From: Gemelliphila asaccharolytica
GTDB taxonomy: Bacteria > Bacillota > Bacilli > Staphylococcales > Gemellaceae
DNA length: 17,704 nt
Direction of reading: 5' to 3'
Assembly: GCF_001553005.1 (NCBI RefSeq)
Contig: NZ_KQ959906.1
Span: 22,475 to 40,178 of the forward strand
The position numbers were made by a program, and so were the translations under genes. Below, piece after piece: positions 1 through 10,834 of this stretch. The notes below the pieces were generated by a model. The model saw only the letters and a program-made list of their open reading frames with translations. It was not told the DNA's origin and made no database searches. Position 1 is the first letter of the stretch, and every line of letters begins with the position of its first letter.

Positions 1-1
1 T

Positions 2-163
2 ATTATTGCTTCTAATGCAAATATTGGAGGAGCAACTACTGCGGCTGCTCTTGCTTCTTCTAAAGGTTGGAAGAGTCTCTTAGCTCCTAGTATCCTTGTT
101 GGTACTTTTGGTTATATCATAGGTACTTACTTAGGACTTTTTGTAGGGCAAATTTTAATGTGA
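2..163 (+). CDS. DUF819 family integral membrane protein (YjcL-like), C-terminal part
   Basis: Only the last 53 residues are present; the start lies left of the window. The reading frame begins at base 2 and stops at TGA 161-163. The visible protein carries SNANIGGATTAAALA, then KGWKSLLAPSILVG and a final glycine-rich hydrophobic helix ending GLFVGQILM. This matches my memory of the C-terminus of DUF819/YjcL proteins, polytopic membrane proteins of unknown transport role, where an NANIGGPTTA-like loop precedes the last membrane segment. The recognition is by motif, not by search. It lies on the opposite strand to the pyr operon and converges with it on a shared terminator. No function beyond membrane location can be given. 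Confidence 0.72.
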   Translation: MIASNANIGGATTAAALASSKGWKSLLAPSILVGTFGYIIGTYLGLFVGQILM

Positions 164-170
164 GAAACCC

Positions 171-210
171 AAAAAAAGCTTGTTTTTTTATAAAAAAACA
201 AGCTTTTTTT
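171..210. terminator. Perfect palindromic, probably bidirectional terminator
   Basis: The 20 bases 171-190 are the exact reverse complement of 191-210, giving an A-rich/T-rich stem around an AAGCTTG core on either strand. It sits 7 bases after the stop of the DUF819 gene and downstream of pyrE on the other strand, so it can end both converging transcripts. The outer flanks (AAACC before, GGTTT after) extend the stem past a mismatch. The 152 bases between it and pyrE (211-362) hold only an AT hairpin at 262-302 (10-bp arms AAAGAAAAAA/TTTTTTCTTT) and no gene. Confidence 0.8.
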
Positions 211-362
211 TAGGTTTGTTAATTTTTTTCTTTTTTTATTATACAATAAATTTAATATCTCAAAGAAAAAATTTCTAATCTAAATTTAAAAGTTTTTTCT
301 TTTTAGCAATAAATTCTTCTTAATAAATATTTTATTTTGAAATGGTATTTCTATCCTTGTTT

Positions 363-980
363 TTACAAATTATCTCTAAATTCTATTAATTTTTCTTTTG
401 CTTTTTCGTCTATATATTTTTCTTTTATGGCTTCTTCTATTAATGCGTCATAGCCAGTTAGAGTATAATATTTTAAATTATTTTCTGCAAAATTTTCTTT
501 TGCTTTTTTTATATTGTAGCTATATATTGCTACTACTCCTGCTACTTCTATCCCTGCTTGTTGCAAGGCTTTTACTGCATTTATAGATGACATTCCTGTA
601 GAAATTAAGTCTTCTATTACTACTGCTTTTTGCCCCCTTATTACTTTCCCTTCTATTTGGTTTGTTTTTCCATGATTTTTTTTCTTATCTCTTACATATA
701 CCAAAGGTAAATTCATTTTGTAACTTACTAAGGTGGCATGAGGAATGCCTGCTGTTGCTACTCCTGCTATTAGATTTATATTTTCAAATTTTTCTTTTAT
801 TATTTCTGTTAATTTTTCTGCCATTTTTTCTCTTATTTGTGGGTATGATAGGGTAAGTCTGTTGTCACAGTAAACTGGTGATTTTATCCCTGATGCCCAT
901 GTGAAGTGGTTTTCTTCTTTTAGTTCTACTGCTTTTATTTTAAGTAGGTCTTTTGCTATTTCTTTTGCTATTTCTTTCAT
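363..980 (-). CDS. pyrE: Orotate phosphoribosyltransferase
   Basis: Transfers the phosphoribosyl group of PRPP to orotate to give OMP, the fifth step of UMP synthesis, in the cytoplasm. The protein is 205 residues, normal for the family. The PRPP-binding signature VVIEDLISTGMSS is at about 120-132. The TWASGIKSPVYCDNR stretch near 27-41 is the conserved orotate/PRPP N-terminal region. YVRDKKKNHG at about 95-104 is the flexible lysine loop that covers the active site. The ATG is preceded by AAGGA with a rather long spacing (about 9 bases). It is the last gene of the operon, 64 bases after pyrF, and its transcript probably ends at the palindrome at 171-210. PyrR control of the whole operon applies. 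Identity is secure; only the start is slightly less certain because of the long ribosome-site spacing. Confidence 0.95.
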   Translation of the reverse strand: MKEIAKEIAKDLLKIKAVELKEENHFTWASGIKSPVYCDNRLTLSYPQIREKMAEKLTEIIKEKFENINLIAGVATAGIPHATLVSYKMNLPLVYVRDKKKNHGKTNQIEGKVIRGQKAVVIEDLISTGMSSINAVKALQQAGIEVAGVVAIYSYNIKKAKENFAENNLKYYTLTGYDALIEEAIKEKYIDEKAKEKLIEFRDNL

Positions 981-1044
981 TTTTTCTTTTCCTTGTCCTT
1001 TTTTCTTATTATTTTTTCTCTTGTTGATATTTAATGGGTTAATG

Positions 1045-2669
<1,625 letters not shown>

Positions 2670-2700
2670 TTAAAGTTTTTTCTTAGGATTTATTTTTGGG

Positions 2701-3465
2701 TTAGAAGGCTATTTCTTCTGCTTTGAATACTGGCCCATCATAGCAAACTCTTTTAGTAGAACTAGATTTTGTTTTGCATATGCACCCGTAACAAGCCCCT
2801 ACCCCGCAAGCCATCCTTTCTTCTAGTGATAGGTATCCTTGTTTTTTGTTTTCTAATTTTTTTATTTCTTTTAACATTAGTATCGGCCCACAGCTATAGT
2901 ATTTATCGTATTTTATATTTTTTTGTTTTATTATGTCTGTTACATAACCTTTTTCTCCATAACTTCCGTCAGCTGTTGCAATATAAGTTTTTCCTATTTT
3001 TTTAAAATTTTCTTCGTAAAAGACTTCTTCTTTTGTGTTAAATCCTAATATGTGAATTGTCTTTATGCCTTTTTGTTTAAATTGTTTTGCTAGTTCATAT
3101 AAGGGAGGAACTCCTATCCCTCCTCCAATTAAAAGAGCTGTTTGTCCTTTTTTTAAGCTATCCATATTGTAGCCATTTCCCAAAGGTGCTAGTATGTCTA
3201 TTTTTTCCTTTGCTTTTAACTTGGATATTACTTTTGTTCCTTCTCCAACTGTTTTATATATCATTACAAAATTGTTTTTTTCTTTGTTTATTTCACATAT
3301 TGATATGGGTCTTCTTAGTAAAAATTCTTCTGTTTTTGGAATTTTTATATTTACAAATTGCCCTGGAGTGTTCATTTCTTTTACTAGATTGGCTTTTACA
3401 GTTATCTTAAAGGTGTTTTTTGCTAGCTTTTCATTTTTTACTACTGTAGCTAGTTCTACTTGCAT
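2701..3465 (-). CDS. pyrK: Dihydroorotate dehydrogenase electron transfer subunit
   Basis: Carries electrons from the PyrD FMN through a [2Fe-2S] cluster and FAD to NAD+. The protein is 254 residues. The N-terminal half is a ferredoxin-reductase-type FAD domain with RRPISI at 51-56. A nucleotide-binding motif LIGGGIGVPPL follows at about 112-122. The C-terminal cluster motif uses C220, C225, C228 and C241 in MACGVGACYGC...RVC; an additional C230 sits beside it. The pairing with pyrD fits the class 1B enzyme. Start: ATG with a strong AGGAGG six bases upstream. The 144 bases between carB and pyrK (3466-3609) are AT-rich with no recognisable element, the widest gap inside the operon downstream of pyrB, so an internal promoter or processing site there cannot be excluded. 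Confidence 0.94.
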   Translation of the reverse strand: MQVELATVVKNEKLAKNTFKITVKANLVKEMNTPGQFVNIKIPKTEEFLLRRPISICEINKEKNNFVMIYKTVGEGTKVISKLKAKEKIDILAPLGNGYNMDSLKKGQTALLIGGGIGVPPLYELAKQFKQKGIKTIHILGFNTKEEVFYEENFKKIGKTYIATADGSYGEKGYVTDIIKQKNIKYDKYYSCGPILMLKEIKKLENKKQGYLSLEERMACGVGACYGCICKTKSSSTKRVCYDGPVFKAEEIAF

Positions 3466-3609
3466 TTTTAACCTCCTATTTTTTTGTTACAAAATTTTTT
3501 ATTAGGATTATTTAGTAAAAATTAAAGTTTTATTTTACTTTTTTGCTATAGTTTTTTTAATTAAAATATTTTTTTCCCTCTTTTTGTTAGGTAAATTTTT
3601 TGCCTTATT

Positions 3610-6600
3610 TTATATTTCTTCTACGCTGAAGTTGATGCTTTCTATTACTTTTAATAGTGCGTTTGCTGTGTCTAGTGATGTTAGTGATACTACTCCTTTT
3701 TCTACTCCCGCTCTTCTTATTTTAAAGCCATCACTTGCTGATGATTTTTCTTTTGACGTTGTGTTTATTATCATGTCTACTTTACCATTATATATAGCGT
3801 CTAAAACCGTATTTTTTTTGTCTTTTATTTTTCCTACTCCTTCTACTTTAAGATTATTTTCTGTAAAGTATTTTTTTGTTCCTTCTGTTGCATAGATATT
3901 ATATCCTAGTAGAGAAAATCTTTTAGCTATTTCTAGTGCAAAGTCTTTGTCATCATCACTAATTGTAAAAAGTATATTGCCACTTTCTTTTATTTTTATG
4001 CCACTTGCTACAAGACCTTTATATAGTGATTTTTCTACAGTTACGTCACTTCCCATAACTTCTCCTGTTGATTTCATTTCAGGGCCTAAGCTTGTGTCTA
4101 CGTCTTTTAATTTTTGGAAACTAAATACCGGTACTTTGGTGTAGTATCTATTTTTTTCTTTTATTAATCCCGTTTTATATCCTTTGTCTTTTAGTTTTTC
4201 TCCTAAAATACTTTTTGTTCCTAGATTTGCCATGTTTATATTTGTTATTTTGCTTAAAAATGGTACCGTTCTTGAACTTCTTGGATTTACTTCTAGTACA
4301 TATACTTTTCCTTCGCTTATTACATATTGAATATTTAATAGTCCTATTATATTAAGTCCTTTTGCTAGTCTTATTGTGTAGTCTATTAATGTTTGTTTTT
4401 CTTGTTCTGTTAGACTTACTGGAGGATATATTGCTACTGAATCTCCTGAGTGTACTCCTGCTCTTTCTATATGTTCCATTATTCCAGGAATGACTACAGT
4501 TTCTCCGTCACTTACTGCGTCTACTTCTATTTCTTTTCCTTGTAAGTATCTATCTATTAGAACTGGTTTTTCTGCCGATACTTTTACTGCATTTTTCATA
4601 TAATGAATTAATTCTTCTTCGTTATATACTATTTCCATGGCTCTTCCACCTAGAACATATGATGGCCTTACTAGAACTGGGTATTTTATTTCTTTTGCGT
4701 TTTTTACAGCTTCTTTTAGCGTTGTTGCTGTTTTTCCTAAAGGCATCGGTATATTTAGTTTTTTTAGTAATATTTCAAATTTATCTCTATCTTCTGCGTT
4801 GTCTATTTCTTCTAGAGATGTTCCGAGTATTTTCACTCCTTTTTTGGCTAGACTTTCTGCTAAATTTATTGCTGTTTGTCCCCCAAATTGAACTATTACT
4901 CCTAGTGGTTTTTCATGTTCTATTATTTCCATGACATCTTCTGCTGTTAAGGGTTCAAAGTATAGTTTATCTGATATTGAAAAGTCTGTTGATACTGTTT
5001 CGGGATTGTTATTTATTATTATGGCTTCATATCCCGCTTCTTTTATACTCATAACTGCGTGTACTGTTGCATAGTCAAATTCTACTCCTTGACCTATTCT
5101 TATTGGTCCAGAACCTAGGACTATTACTTTTTGTTTATCTGTCACTATAGATTCTTGTTCCTGTTCATATGTTGAGTAAAAATAAGGAGTAGTAGATTCA
5201 AATTCTCCTGCACAAGTATCTATCATTTTAAATACTGGGTGTAGTTTTTCACTTTTTCTTAATTTATAAATCTCTTCTTCTTTTACTGCCCATCTGTGAG
5301 CTATTACTTTGTCTGAAAATCCAAATTTTTTGGCGTAAATAAGTAAATCTTTGTTTAAAGGATTTGCTTTCAATTCTCTTTCTATATCTATTATATTTTG
5401 CATTTTTTCTAAGAAGAATTTATCTATTTTTGTTATTTGGTGTATTTCTTCTACTTTTATATTTCTTCTTAAGGCTTCTCCTATGAAGAAGAGTCTTTCG
5501 TCACATGGTTTTTTTATTTTTTTAATTATGTATTCAAGAGAAAATTCTTCTCCATTTGGCAGTCCCAAATGATGTACTCCATACTCTAAAGAACGTATTG
5601 CTTTTAAAAGAGATTCTTCGTATGTTCTTCCTATTGCCATTACTTCTCCTGTGGCTTTCATTTGAGTACCTAGGATTCTATCTGCGTGTTCAAATTTGTC
5701 AAATGGAAATCTTGGAATTTTGCTTACTACATAATCTAAAGCTGGTTCAAATGATGCGTATGAAGTTTTTGTTACCGGGTTTATAATTTCATCAAGGTTT
5801 AGTCCTACTGCTATTTTGGCTGCTATTTTGGCGATTGGATATCCGGTTGCTTTTGATGCTAATGCTGATGATCTAGATACTCTTGGATTTACTTCTATTA
5901 CATAATATTTAAATGAGTTTGGATCTAATGCTAACTGAACATTACATCCTCCTTCTATTTTTAATGCTCTTATTATTTTTAGAGAAGCTGTTCTTAACAT
6001 TTGATATTCTTTGTCTGTAAGAGTTTGTGAGGGTGCTACAACTATAGAATCTCCTGTGTGTACTCCTACGGGGTCGATGTTTTCCATATTACATACTACT
6101 ATAGCTGTGTCATTTTTATCTCTCATTACTTCATATTCTATTTCTTTGTATCCTAATAATGATTTTTCTAGTAGACACTGATTTACAGGGGAGTGGTATA
6201 TGCCGCTGCTTACAATTTTTTCTAACTCTTCTTTGTTATTACATATTCCTCCTCCTGTTCCTCCCATAGTGAATGCAGGTCTTACTATTACGGGGTAGCC
6301 TATTTTTTCTGCAAATTTGTAGGCTGATTGTACGTTATTTACTATTTCTGATTCTGGTACTGGTTCATTTAGTTTTAGCATTAGATTTTTAAATTCTTCT
6401 CTGTCTTCTGCTTGTTTTATTGATTCTAATTTTGTTCCTAGTAATTTGACATTATATTCTTCTAAAATTCCACTTTCTGCTAAACTTACTGCCATGTTAA
6501 GTCCTATTTGCCCTCCTAGTGTTGGCAGAAGTGCATCGGGTCTTTCTTTTCTTATTATTTTTTTTACAAATTTTGCTGTTAATGGTTCTATGTAGACTTT

Positions 6601-6786
6601 ATCAGCTATTTTTTTATCTGTCATTATTGTTGCTGGATTTGAGTTTACTAAAATTACTTTATATCCTTCTTCTTTTAATGATAGACAGGCTTGAGTCCCT
6701 GCATAATCAAATTCTGCTGCTTGACCTATTATTATAGGTCCTGATCCTATAACTAAAATGCTTTTTATTTCTGTGTTTTTTGCCAT
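3610..6786 (-). CDS. carB: Carbamoyl phosphate synthase large subunit
   Basis: Makes carbamoyl phosphate from bicarbonate, two ATP and the ammonia delivered by CarA. The protein is 1058 residues, the usual length for the Gram-positive enzyme. It shows the expected duplicated architecture: [20 protein letters not shown] near residue 14 opens the first synthetase half, and [20 protein letters not shown] near 555 opens the second. Each half has an ATP-grasp domain with a [12 protein letters not shown] or [11 protein letters not shown] loop. The C-terminal part, roughly 930-1058, is an MGS-like allosteric domain, so nucleotide regulation of activity is likely. GAGG lies six bases before the ATG, and carA ends only 14 bases upstream. 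B. subtilis calls this gene pyrAB; its place inside the pyr operon implies a pyrimidine-linked rather than arginine-linked enzyme. Confidence 0.96.
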   Translation of the reverse strand: MAKNTEIKSILVIGSGPIIIGQAAEFDYAGTQACLSLKEEGYKVILVNSNPATIMTDKKIADKVYIEPLTAKFVKKIIRKERPDALLPTLGGQIGLNMAVSLAESGILEEYNVKLLGTKLESIKQAEDREEFKNLMLKLNEPVPESEIVNNVQSAYKFAEKIGYPVIVRPAFTMGGTGGGICNNKEELEKIVSSGIYHSPVNQCLLEKSLLGYKEIEYEVMRDKNDTAIVVCNMENIDPVGVHTGDSIVVAPSQTLTDKEYQMLRTASLKIIRALKIEGGCNVQLALDPNSFKYYVIEVNPRVSRSSALASKATGYPIAKIAAKIAVGLNLDEIINPVTKTSYASFEPALDYVVSKIPRFPFDKFEHADRILGTQMKATGEVMAIGRTYEESLLKAIRSLEYGVHHLGLPNGEEFSLEYIIKKIKKPCDERLFFIGEALRRNIKVEEIHQITKIDKFFLEKMQNIIDIERELKANPLNKDLLIYAKKFGFSDKVIAHRWAVKEEEIYKLRKSEKLHPVFKMIDTCAGEFESTTPYFYSTYEQEQESIVTDKQKVIVLGSGPIRIGQGVEFDYATVHAVMSIKEAGYEAIIINNNPETVSTDFSISDKLYFEPLTAEDVMEIIEHEKPLGVIVQFGGQTAINLAESLAKKGVKILGTSLEEIDNAEDRDKFEILLKKLNIPMPLGKTATTLKEAVKNAKEIKYPVLVRPSYVLGGRAMEIVYNEEELIHYMKNAVKVSAEKPVLIDRYLQGKEIEVDAVSDGETVVIPGIMEHIERAGVHSGDSVAIYPPVSLTEQEKQTLIDYTIRLAKGLNIIGLLNIQYVISEGKVYVLEVNPRSSRTVPFLSKITNINMANLGTKSILGEKLKDKGYKTGLIKEKNRYYTKVPVFSFQKLKDVDTSLGPEMKSTGEVMGSDVTVEKSLYKGLVASGIKIKESGNILFTISDDDKDFALEIAKRFSLLGYNIYATEGTKKYFTENNLKVEGVGKIKDKKNTVLDAIYNGKVDMIINTTSKEKSSASDGFKIRRAGVEKGVVSLTSLDTANALLKVIESINFSVEEI

Positions 6787-6800
6787 GTCTAACCTCTTTT

Positions 6801-7883
6801 TTATTTTTTAAAATTTTTAATATTTTCTATAAATTCGTCAAATAGATAACTGCTATCGTTTGGCCCTGGTGATGATTCAGGGTGATATTGTACTGAAAAT
6901 ACAGGATATTTTTTATGTTTAACTCCTTCACAAACTCCGTCATTGACACATATTCTAGTTGCTATTAAGTCCGTATTTTTTAATGATTCTATACTTACTC
7001 CATAGCCATGGTTTTGTGAGGTTATATCTACTTTGTTTGTTTCTAGATTTCTTACCGGTTGATTGACCCCTCTATGACCAAATTTTAATTTATATGTTTT
7101 TCCTCCGCAAGCTAATGCTATTAGTTGATGTCCCATACATATACCAAATATTGGCAGTTTCCCTATAAGTTCTTTTATTGCTTCTACTGTTTCTCCTGCG
7201 TCTTGTGGATCCCCTGGTCCGTTTGATATTAGCACTCCGTCAGGACTTAATCTTAATATTTCTTTTGCGGGGGTATTGTAGGGAACTACTATTATGTCTA
7301 ATCCTCTTTTATTTAGTTCTTTTATTATTCCATTTTTTACCCCACAATCTATTACTACTACCCTATATCCTTCTCCCGTTGATTTAAAGGCATTTTTACT
7401 TGAAACTTGAGAAATTTGATTTTCTGGTAGATCTGTATTTTTTAATTTTTCTATTTCTTCTTTATCATTTTTTTCTATGTCTACTATACTTGCTTTTAAC
7501 GTTCCAAATTTTCTTATTTTTTTAGTCAAACTTCTTGTATCTATTCCTGATATTGCTGGAATATCTAACTCTTTTAGCATTTGATCTAAGGTTTTTTCAT
7601 TTCTAAAATTTGATGGTTTTTTGCATACTTCTCTCACTACTATAGCTTTAACACTTGGCGTTATAGTTTCATAATCGTCTTTATTTATTCCATAATTTCC
7701 TATTAAGGGGTAAGTAAATGTTATTATTTGACCATTGTAAGATGGGTCTGATATAGATTCTTGATACCCTGTCATAGCTGTGTTAAATACTAATTCTCCT
7801 ATAGTTTCTTTTTTACTTCCAAATGAATATCCTTTATATACTGTTCCGTCTTCTAGTATTAGTTTAACATCTTGTTTTTCCAT
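6801..7883 (-). CDS. carA: Carbamoyl phosphate synthase small (glutaminase) subunit
   Basis: Hydrolyses glutamine and passes ammonia to CarB. The protein is 360 residues. The N-terminal CPSase_sm domain covers about 5-140 ([17 protein letters not shown]). The C-terminal class I glutamine amidotransferase domain covers about 172-355. Its nucleophile is C249 in GICMGHQ, with H334 and E336 in VQYHPES completing the triad. NGPGDP near 221-226 forms the oxyanion region. Start: ATG with AAAGGA upstream. The gene begins 58 bases after pyrC, an AT-rich gap with no other element seen, and ends 14 bases before carB. The B. subtilis name is pyrAA. Confidence 0.96.
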   Translation of the reverse strand: MEKQDVKLILEDGTVYKGYSFGSKKETIGELVFNTAMTGYQESISDPSYNGQIITFTYPLIGNYGINKDDYETITPSVKAIVVREVCKKPSNFRNEKTLDQMLKELDIPAISGIDTRSLTKKIRKFGTLKASIVDIEKNDKEEIEKLKNTDLPENQISQVSSKNAFKSTGEGYRVVVIDCGVKNGIIKELNKRGLDIIVVPYNTPAKEILRLSPDGVLISNGPGDPQDAGETVEAIKELIGKLPIFGICMGHQLIALACGGKTYKLKFGHRGVNQPVRNLETNKVDITSQNHGYGVSIESLKNTDLIATRICVNDGVCEGVKHKKYPVFSVQYHPESSPGPNDSSYLFDEFIENIKNFKK

Positions 7884-7941
7884 GTTTTTCCTTTCTATAC
7901 TTTTGTTTGTTTAATAGTTGTTTTCTATCTTAAAATTTTTC

Positions 7942-9216
7942 TTATTTTATAGTTTCATCTATATAAGCTATTTCCCCATTTGATATTGTCAGTTCTACTA
8001 TTCCATATACTTCTTTTCCTGCATATGGGGTATTTTTTCCTTTCGATAAAAATTTTTCAGGGTCTATTTTTTCTTTTCGCTCTAGGTTTATTACTGCTAT
8101 GTCTGCTGGTTCTCCCTCTTTTAGTTTGCTATAAGAAAGATTAAAAGTTTTTCTGACATTTTTTGTAAACATGTCTACTAATTTTTCAAGGGTAAAGATT
8201 TTTGTTTTTACAAAGTCTGTGTATAGTGTTGAGAATGCTGTTTCACTTCCTACTATTCCAAAGGCTGATTTTTCCATAGATAAAGTTTTTTCTTTTTCTG
8301 CATGAGGTGCGTGGTCTGTTGCTATGACGTCAATTGTTCCGTCAAGAACGCCTTCTATCAGTGCTTTTCTGTCTTTTTTTGCTCTTAGTGGCGGGTTCAT
8401 TTTCCATTTTCCATCTACTGTGTCTATACTTTCTTCATCGCTTAATAAATGATGAGGACTTACTTCACAACTTATTTTTATTCCATCTTTTTTTGCTCTT
8501 CTTATCATTCTTATCGCTTCTTTTGTTGAAACATGACAAACATGGTAATGGCAACCACTTGCTTCTGCTAAAAGAATATCTCTTGCTATCTGAACTGTTT
8601 CGCAAATATTAGGTATTCCTTTTTGATCTAATTCTTTTGCTTTTTTCCCTTCGTTCATCCAGCCTCCTCTTTTTAAAGAGTTGTCTTCACAGTGTGCTAC
8701 TACTGCCTTTTTTAGTTTTGCTACTTCTAGCATTGCTTCATACATCATATTTGCATCTTGCACTCCTCTTCCATCATCTGAAAAGGCAAATACTTCTTTG
8801 TTTAAATCTTTAAAATCTGCTAAATCTTCTCCTTTTTCTCCTTTAGTTATAGCTCCATAAGGAATCACTCTTATAACACTGTCTTTTTTTATAATGTCTA
8901 GTTGTTTTTTTAAATTTTCATAAGTGTCTGGTATTGGGGATAGGTTTGGCATGGTCATTACTGTCGTAAACCCTCCTTTTGCTGCTGATCTGGAACCTGA
9001 TTTTATGGTTTCTTTATAGCTATACCCCGGCTCTCTAAAGTGAACATGAATATCTATAAGCCCCTCTGTAACAAATTTTCCTTTTAAATCATAAGTTTCA
9101 CTACATTTTTCTTCTATATTGTCAGAAATTTTTTTTATTTTTCCATTTGCTATTAAAATATCTTTTTTTATTAGTTTTGAGTTTTCTAAAATTTTCCCAT
9201 TTTTTAAAAGTATCAT
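7942..9216 (-). CDS. pyrC: Dihydroorotase (class I)
   Basis: Cyclises N-carbamoyl-aspartate to dihydroorotate, the third step. The protein is 424 residues, the length of the Bacillus-type class I enzyme. Zinc ligands are visible: H57 and H59 in DIHVHFREPG, H175 in AHCEDN, H228 in CHVSTKEA, and D301 in ATDHAPH. SDDGRGV near 146-152 supplies an aspartate (about D148) at a position where class I Gram-positive enzymes also carry a metal-bridging Asp. Start: ATG preceded by AGGAG. The pyrB stop codon TAG overlaps that ribosome site, so translation of pyrB and pyrC is probably coupled. Confidence 0.96.
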   Translation of the reverse strand: MILLKNGKILENSKLIKKDILIANGKIKKISDNIEEKCSETYDLKGKFVTEGLIDIHVHFREPGYSYKETIKSGSRSAAKGGFTTVMTMPNLSPIPDTYENLKKQLDIIKKDSVIRVIPYGAITKGEKGEDLADFKDLNKEVFAFSDDGRGVQDANMMYEAMLEVAKLKKAVVAHCEDNSLKRGGWMNEGKKAKELDQKGIPNICETVQIARDILLAEASGCHYHVCHVSTKEAIRMIRRAKKDGIKISCEVSPHHLLSDEESIDTVDGKWKMNPPLRAKKDRKALIEGVLDGTIDVIATDHAPHAEKEKTLSMEKSAFGIVGSETAFSTLYTDFVKTKIFTLEKLVDMFTKNVRKTFNLSYSKLKEGEPADIAVINLERKEKIDPEKFLSKGKNTPYAGKEVYGIVELTISNGEIAYIDETIK

Positions 9217-9224
9217 TTTTTCTC

Positions 9225-10106
9225 CTATAAATTATTATCTTTTATTATTTTTTCTAAAATAGCTTCTCTCATATACATTCCATTGGTCATTTGGGTAAAT
9301 ATTTTTGATTTTTCACTTTCTACAAGTTCACTGTCTATTTCTACTCCTCTATTTACTGGAGCAGGGTGCATTATAATTGCTTCTTTTTTTAATTTATTAT
9401 ATCTTTCTTTAGTCAAGCCAAAGTTTTTATGATATTCTTCTTTATCAAATTTTTCTTTTCCGTCATGTCTTTCATGTTGTACTCTTAACATCATTAAAAC
9501 ATCTACATTTTCTAAAATGTCATCAAAGTTTACTACTTCTCCTAGTGTTGTGTCTTTAAAAATTTCCGGACAGACAAATTTTACTTCTGCTCCAAGGCGT
9601 GTTAGGACATTGTAATTACTTCTTGCTACTCTTGAATTTTTTATATCCCCTACAATTACTACCTTCAAGCCTTTTATTTTCCCGAAATTTTCATACATAG
9701 TCATAAGGTCTAATAGACACTGGCTTGGGTGTTCTCCTCTTCCGTCACCTGCATTTATTATTTTTGCATTTGTGTCTAAATTTTTATAATATTCATCTTC
9801 GCTATGTCTTATTACAAAAATATCACACCCTATGCTTTCTAGTGTTTTTACTGTATCAGCTAAACTTTCTCCTTTGTTTATTGAAGATGATGAGGCTGAA
9901 AAGTTTATAACATTTAGTTTTAATTTTTTTTCTGCTACTTCAAAACTATGTTTAGTTCTTGTAGAGTTTTCAAAAAATAGATTAGCTACAAAAAGGTCAT
10001 CTCTTTTTTTAGGATACCCCCCTTTTTTGAGTTCCAACGCTCTTTCTATTAGCGAGTAAACTTCTTTTTCGCTTAAATCACTCATTTTTAGTAAATTTTT
10101 GTTCAT
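9225..10106 (-). CDS. pyrB: Aspartate carbamoyltransferase catalytic chain
   Basis: Joins carbamoyl phosphate and aspartate, the committed step of UMP synthesis. The protein is 293 residues with the start chosen here. The carbamoyl-phosphate loop [12 protein letters not shown] is at about 44-55. [13 protein letters not shown] lies in the middle, and HPAPVNRG near 250-258 is the aspartate-domain signature. No pyrI regulatory chain is present, as expected in Gram-positives, which use an unregulated trimer. A longer frame starting at GTG 10139 is possible, but that codon lies at the base of the attenuator hairpin and lacks a ribosome site. The ATG at 10104-10106 has GGAGGA just upstream and gives a normal N-terminus. 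Expression depends on readthrough of the leader terminator at 10131-10162. Confidence 0.95.
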   Translation of the reverse strand: MNKNLLKMSDLSEKEVYSLIERALELKKGGYPKKRDDLFVANLFFENSTRTKHSFEVAEKKLKLNVINFSASSSSINKGESLADTVKTLESIGCDIFVIRHSEDEYYKNLDTNAKIINAGDGRGEHPSQCLLDLMTMYENFGKIKGLKVVIVGDIKNSRVARSNYNVLTRLGAEVKFVCPEIFKDTTLGEVVNFDDILENVDVLMMLRVQHERHDGKEKFDKEEYHKNFGLTKERYNKLKKEAIIMHPAPVNRGVEIDSELVESEKSKIFTQMTNGMYMREAILEKIIKDNNL

Positions 10107-10110
10107 ATTG

Positions 10111-10116
10111 TCCTCC
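10111..10116 (-). promoter_or_regulatory. Ribosome binding site that sets the pyrB start
   Basis: GGAGGA on the minus strand, four bases before the ATG at 10106. It argues for this start rather than the upstream in-frame GTG at 10139 inside the terminator hairpin. Confidence 0.8.
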
Positions 10117-10130
10117 TTTTTTTCCATAAT

Positions 10131-10162
10131 AAAAAACACTTATTTGCCCAGGCAAACAAGTG
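10131..10162 (-). terminator. pyrB leader attenuator terminator
   Basis: On the minus strand, arms 10162-10151 and 10148-10137 form a 12-bp stem (CACTTGTTTGCC with GGCAAATAAGTG, one G-U pair) with a tiny TG loop, followed directly by six T at 10136-10131. It stands between pyrR and pyrB and is the intrinsic terminator of the second PyrR attenuator. Formation ends transcription before pyrB; the competing antiterminator at 10151-10212 prevents it. Confidence 0.9.
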
Positions 10163-10212
10163 CATTAAAATATCTCTTCTAGATTTATAGAAGATTTATA
10201 TCTCTTGTTGCC
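10151..10212 (-). promoter_or_regulatory. Candidate antiterminator of the pyrB leader
   Basis: On the RNA, GGCAACAAG (10212-10204), the 3' side of the PyrR-binding hairpin, can pair with CTTGTTTGCC (10160-10151), the 5' arm of the terminator, with one bulged base. A small TCTTCT/AGAAGA hairpin (10175-10194) fits in the loop. Pairing here excludes both the PyrR hairpin and the terminator, as expected for the antiterminator in the established B. subtilis model. Confidence 0.75.
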
Positions 10213-10236
10213 TCTCTGGACTACTTAAAAAGATAT
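10198..10236 (-). promoter_or_regulatory. PyrR-binding hairpin (anti-antiterminator) of the pyrB leader
   Basis: On the minus strand the stem ATATCTTTT/AAGAGATAT (10236-10228 with 10206-10198) carries the loop sequence AGTCCAGAGAGGC. This matches the PyrR-binding consensus around UCCnGnGAGG known from B. subtilis pyr leaders. UMP-bound PyrR should stabilise this hairpin, blocking the antiterminator and lowering pyrB and downstream expression when pyrimidines are plentiful. Confidence 0.92.
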
Positions 10237-10240
10237 TTAT

Positions 10241-10771
10241 TTAATTTATTATTACTACTTCATCATTTTCATCTATTTCTTTTAGATGTACTTTTATATT
10301 TTCTTTGCTTGATGTCGGAATATTTTTTCCTACATAATCTGCTCTTAATGGAAGTTCTCTATGTCCTCTATCTACTAATATAGCAAGTCTTACCGCTTTA
10401 GGTCTTGATGTGGACATTATGGCATCTATTGCTGATCTTGATGTTCTTCCTGTATAAAGTACATCGTCTACTATTATTACTACTTTATTATTTAAATCTA
10501 ATTTAAATTTTGCTTCTTCGACATTTGGGTCTAGAGATTTTTTTTCTAAATCATCTCGGTAAAATGAAATATCTAATGTTTCTACTCCTACATTTACTGA
10601 GTCTATTTCTTTGAGTTTTTGTTTTAATCTTTTTGCTAAAAATATCCCTCTTGTTTTTATTCCTACTAGAATTATTTCATTTACATTATCACCTTTTTCT
10701 AGTATTTCATGTGACATTCTTGTTAGCATTTTATCTATTTTTTCTTTTTCTATTAAAACTTTTTCTTTCAT
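10241..10771 (-). CDS. pyrR: PyrR bifunctional pyr operon attenuator / uracil phosphoribosyltransferase
   Basis: RNA-binding regulator of the pyr operon that senses UMP/UTP and PRPP. Many family members also have weak uracil phosphoribosyltransferase activity. With the ATG at 10769-10771 the protein is 176 residues, close to the usual size of about 180. The PRPP signature VVIIVDDVLYTGRTSR is at about 97-112. LVGIKTRGIFLAKRL near 35-49 and LVDRGHRELPLRADYVGKNIPTS near 132-154 are typical PyrR segments. An upstream in-frame TTG at 10816 would add 15 residues, but it lies within the leader terminator and has no ribosome site. The chosen ATG has GGAGG five bases upstream. It is the first gene of the operon and is itself under an attenuator, so it should autoregulate. 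Its targets are the hairpins at 10835-10870 and 10198-10236. Confidence 0.96.
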   Translation of the reverse strand: MKEKVLIEKEKIDKMLTRMSHEILEKGDNVNEIILVGIKTRGIFLAKRLKQKLKEIDSVNVGVETLDISFYRDDLEKKSLDPNVEEAKFKLDLNNKVVIIVDDVLYTGRTSRSAIDAIMSTSRPKAVRLAILVDRGHRELPLRADYVGKNIPTSSKENIKVHLKEIDENDEVVIIN

Positions 10772-10775
10772 TTTT

Positions 10776-10780
10776 CCTCC
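10776..10780 (-). promoter_or_regulatory. Ribosome binding site that sets the pyrR start
   Basis: GGAGG on the minus strand, five bases before ATG 10771. It lies only two bases after the T-run of the leader terminator. The upstream TTG at 10816 has no comparable site. Confidence 0.82.
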
Positions 10781-10782
10781 AT

Positions 10783-10811
10783 AAAAAAAAATACCCTGAA
10801 GATTCAGAGTA
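10783..10811 (-). terminator. pyrR leader attenuator terminator
   Basis: On the minus strand, TACTCTGAA (10811-10803) and TTCAGGGTA (10800-10792) form a 9-bp stem with one T-G pair and a minimal loop, followed by nine T (10791-10783). It sits between the promoter and pyrR, so it is the terminator of the first attenuator. The alternative antiterminator pairing is less clear here than in the pyrB leader; CAGAG of the PyrR loop against CTCTG of the terminator arm is the best candidate I see. Confidence 0.88.
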
Positions 10812-10834
10812 CGCAAACATCAATGAAAACAAAA

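Noticed and set aside
3466..3609. Possible regulatory element or small gene between carB and pyrK
   Set aside because: Only AT-rich sequence with a good ribosome site for pyrK; no stem, promoter pair or reading frame convincing enough to report.
9225..10139. Longer pyrB reading frame starting at GTG 10139
   Set aside because: The extra 11 residues would be encoded from the base and T-run of the attenuator terminator; ATG 10106 has GGAGGA upstream.
10241..10816. Longer pyrR reading frame starting at TTG 10816
   Set aside because: The TTG lies within the leader around the terminator stem and has no ribosome site; ATG 10771 has GGAGG and gives the usual PyrR length.
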